Shown one piece after another: positions 5,987 to 6,985 of a stretch of DNA of 6,985 nucleotides. Made by a program: the position numbers and the translations under genes. The stretch's first letter is position 1. Every line of letters starts with the position of its first letter. Below the pieces are notes generated by a model. It saw nothing but the letters and a program-made list of their open reading frames with translations. It ran no database searches and was not told where the DNA came from. This DNA is from Nitrospirota bacterium (GTDB lineage: Bacteria; Nitrospirota; Thermodesulfovibrionia; Thermodesulfovibrionales; JdFR-85): the NCBI GenBank assembly GCA_013151785.1, contig JAADHP010000040.1:1-6985 (forward strand). Reading direction: 5' to 3'.

Positions 5987-6985
5987 TCAAAGCTTCTTAC
6001 TCCTCAATCTCAGGGAATTGGTCACCACTGATACAGAGCTGAATGCCATGGCAGCAGAGGCGAATATGGGATTGAGAAGGGGCCCGCCAAAGGGATAGAG
6101 TATCCCGGCAGCTATAGGGATTCCAATGATATTGTAGAAGAACGCCCAGAAGAGGTTCTGCTTGATGGTTCTCAGAGTGAGCTTGCTGAGTTTTATTGCC
6201 TCCACAACACTTCTCAGGTCACCCTTTATCAGTGTAACATCAGATGCCTCGATAGCTATGTCGGTGCCAGTACCAATGGCTATGCCAAGGTCAGCCTCTG
6301 CAAGAGCAGGTGCATCATTTATTCCGTCACCCACCATTGCAACCACTCTGCCCTCAGCCCTGAGTTTCTTTATAATGTCAACCTTTCCTTCGGGTAAGAC
6401 CTCTGCAAAGAATCTGTCTATTCCAACCTCCTGGGCAATCCTTCTTGCTGTTCTTTCATTGTCACCTGTAAGCATAACCACCTCGACACCCATTTTCTTC
6501 AGTTCCGCGATGGCCTGTCTGGATGTTTCCTTCACTGAATCGGCAATGGCAAATATTGCCTGTACCTGACCTTCCACAGAGAGGATTACCGCTGTTTTGC
6601 CCTCTGAGTTCAGATTCAATATCTGCTCTTTTACTGCCGAGATATCAATGCCTTCCTTCTCAAGGAGGTTCAGATTTCCTATAAAGACCCTTTTTCTGTC
6701 AAGCACACCGCTCACGCCTCCACCTGGTATTGCACTGAACTCTTCTGGTTCCTTCAGTTGAAGATTGTATTTTTCAGCAGCCCTGTAGATGGCCTCGGCA
6801 AGTGGGTGTTCAGATGCCTTCTCAAGGGATGCTGCAACAAGCAGCACCTCTTCAGTGGATGCTGAATTCAGTGAGATTATATCAACAAGCTCTGGCTCAC
6901 CCTTGGTTATAGTGCCTGTTTTATCCATTACCACTGTGTCTATCTTGTGAGCCATTTCAAGTGCCTCTGCGTCACGTATGAGTAT
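5987..6985 (-). CDS. copA: Cu(I)-exporting P1B-type ATPase, C-terminal half (CopA), cut by right window edge
   Basis: This is an inner-membrane ATPase that exports monovalent copper, or possibly silver, from the cytoplasm. Only the region from just before the phosphorylation site to the C-terminus is present. Residues count from Met at 6955. The phosphorylated Asp is D11 in DKTGT. The nucleotide-binding domain shows H50-P51 (SEHP) and the Gly-rich GGGVSG at 78-83. TGDN is at 163-166 and GDGINDAPAL at 209-218. The last two membrane segments hold Y274-N275 and M303 followed by S306-S307, the Cu(I)-type signatures (YN and MxxSS) that argue against zinc transport. The frame is open to the edge: ILIRDAEALE precedes Met 6955, which is internal to this conserved family segment, so the start lies outside. 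N-terminal metal-binding domains and the CPC motif are expected there. No copper regulator or chaperone is visible in the window. Confidence 0.95.
   Translation of the reverse strand: MLIRDAEALEMAHKIDTVVMDKTGTITKGEPELVDIISLNSASTEEVLLVAASLEKASEHPLAEAIYRAAEKYNLQLKEPEEFSAIPGGGVSGVLDRKRVFIGNLNLLEKEGIDISAVKEQILNLNSEGKTAVILSVEGQVQAIFAIADSVKETSRQAIAELKKMGVEVVMLTGDNERTARRIAQEVGIDRFFAEVLPEGKVDIIKKLRAEGRVVAMVGDGINDAPALAEADLGIAIGTGTDIAIEASDVTLIKGDLRSVVEAIKLSKLTLRTIKQNLFWAFFYNIIGIPIAAGILYPFGGPLLNPIFASAAMAFSSVSVVTNSLRLRSKKL

Noticed and set aside
6162..6569. 135-aa + strand frame inside copA
   Set aside because: It is a mirror of the conserved ATPase GDGINDAP and TGDN region, and its translation is Ser/Ala repeats without a domain.
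6953..6955. Methionine at 6955 as the true copA start
   Set aside because: The frame continues upstream with the conserved ILIRDAEALE segment of Cu ATPases, so the gene is cut by the window.

Overview
The window carries parts of three unrelated loci. Its moderate GC content, frequent AGG/AGA arginine and ATA isoleucine codons, iron-sulfur-rich NADH chemistry and a bacterial Clp1-like kinase suggest an anaerobic or deep-branching bacterium, for example Nitrospirota or a deltaproteobacterial-type lineage. That placement is an inference and is weak.

Left part (1-4191, + strand): a NuoF-like NADH/FMN subunit with a C-terminal two-cluster ferredoxin domain, followed after 175 bp by an 821-aa NuoG-like subunit with five iron-sulfur cluster sites and a molybdopterin-oxidoreductase scaffold. 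Together they look like the peripheral NADH-oxidising (or NAD-reducing) module of a complex I-type or soluble oxidoreductase. A NuoE-like partner would be expected upstream, outside the window. The large subunit resembles formate dehydrogenase alpha, but the positions of the catalytic Sec/Cys, His and Arg are not conserved. It is therefore more likely an electron-wiring NuoG than a formate dehydrogenase. No membrane-arm genes follow it. The nuoF reading frame is open to the left edge, so that gene is probably cut by the window.

Middle (1551-1725 and 4192-4403): both non-coding gaps are packed with inverted repeats. The first gap contains one long imperfect palindrome. The second, between convergent genes, contains a 13-bp perfect inverted repeat enclosing heptamer and octamer tandem repeats, followed by an 8-bp hairpin and a 13-bp hairpin.

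Right part (4404-6985, - strand): an apparent three-gene overlapping operon, vapB-like antitoxin, vapC-like PIN toxin, and a Clp1/Grc3-type P-loop protein (possible polynucleotide 5'-kinase). A promoter candidate lies upstream of the antitoxin. The toxin-antitoxin pair is visibly more AT-rich than its surroundings. Beyond it, on the same strand, is the C-terminal half of a Cu(I)-transporting P1B ATPase (CopA), cut by the right edge.

The strongest leads are the catalytically stripped FDH-like NuoG, the toxin-antitoxin/RNA-kinase-like gene overlap, and the layered palindromes at 4250-4385. I see no CRISPR array, rRNA, tRNA, insertion sequence or riboswitch.
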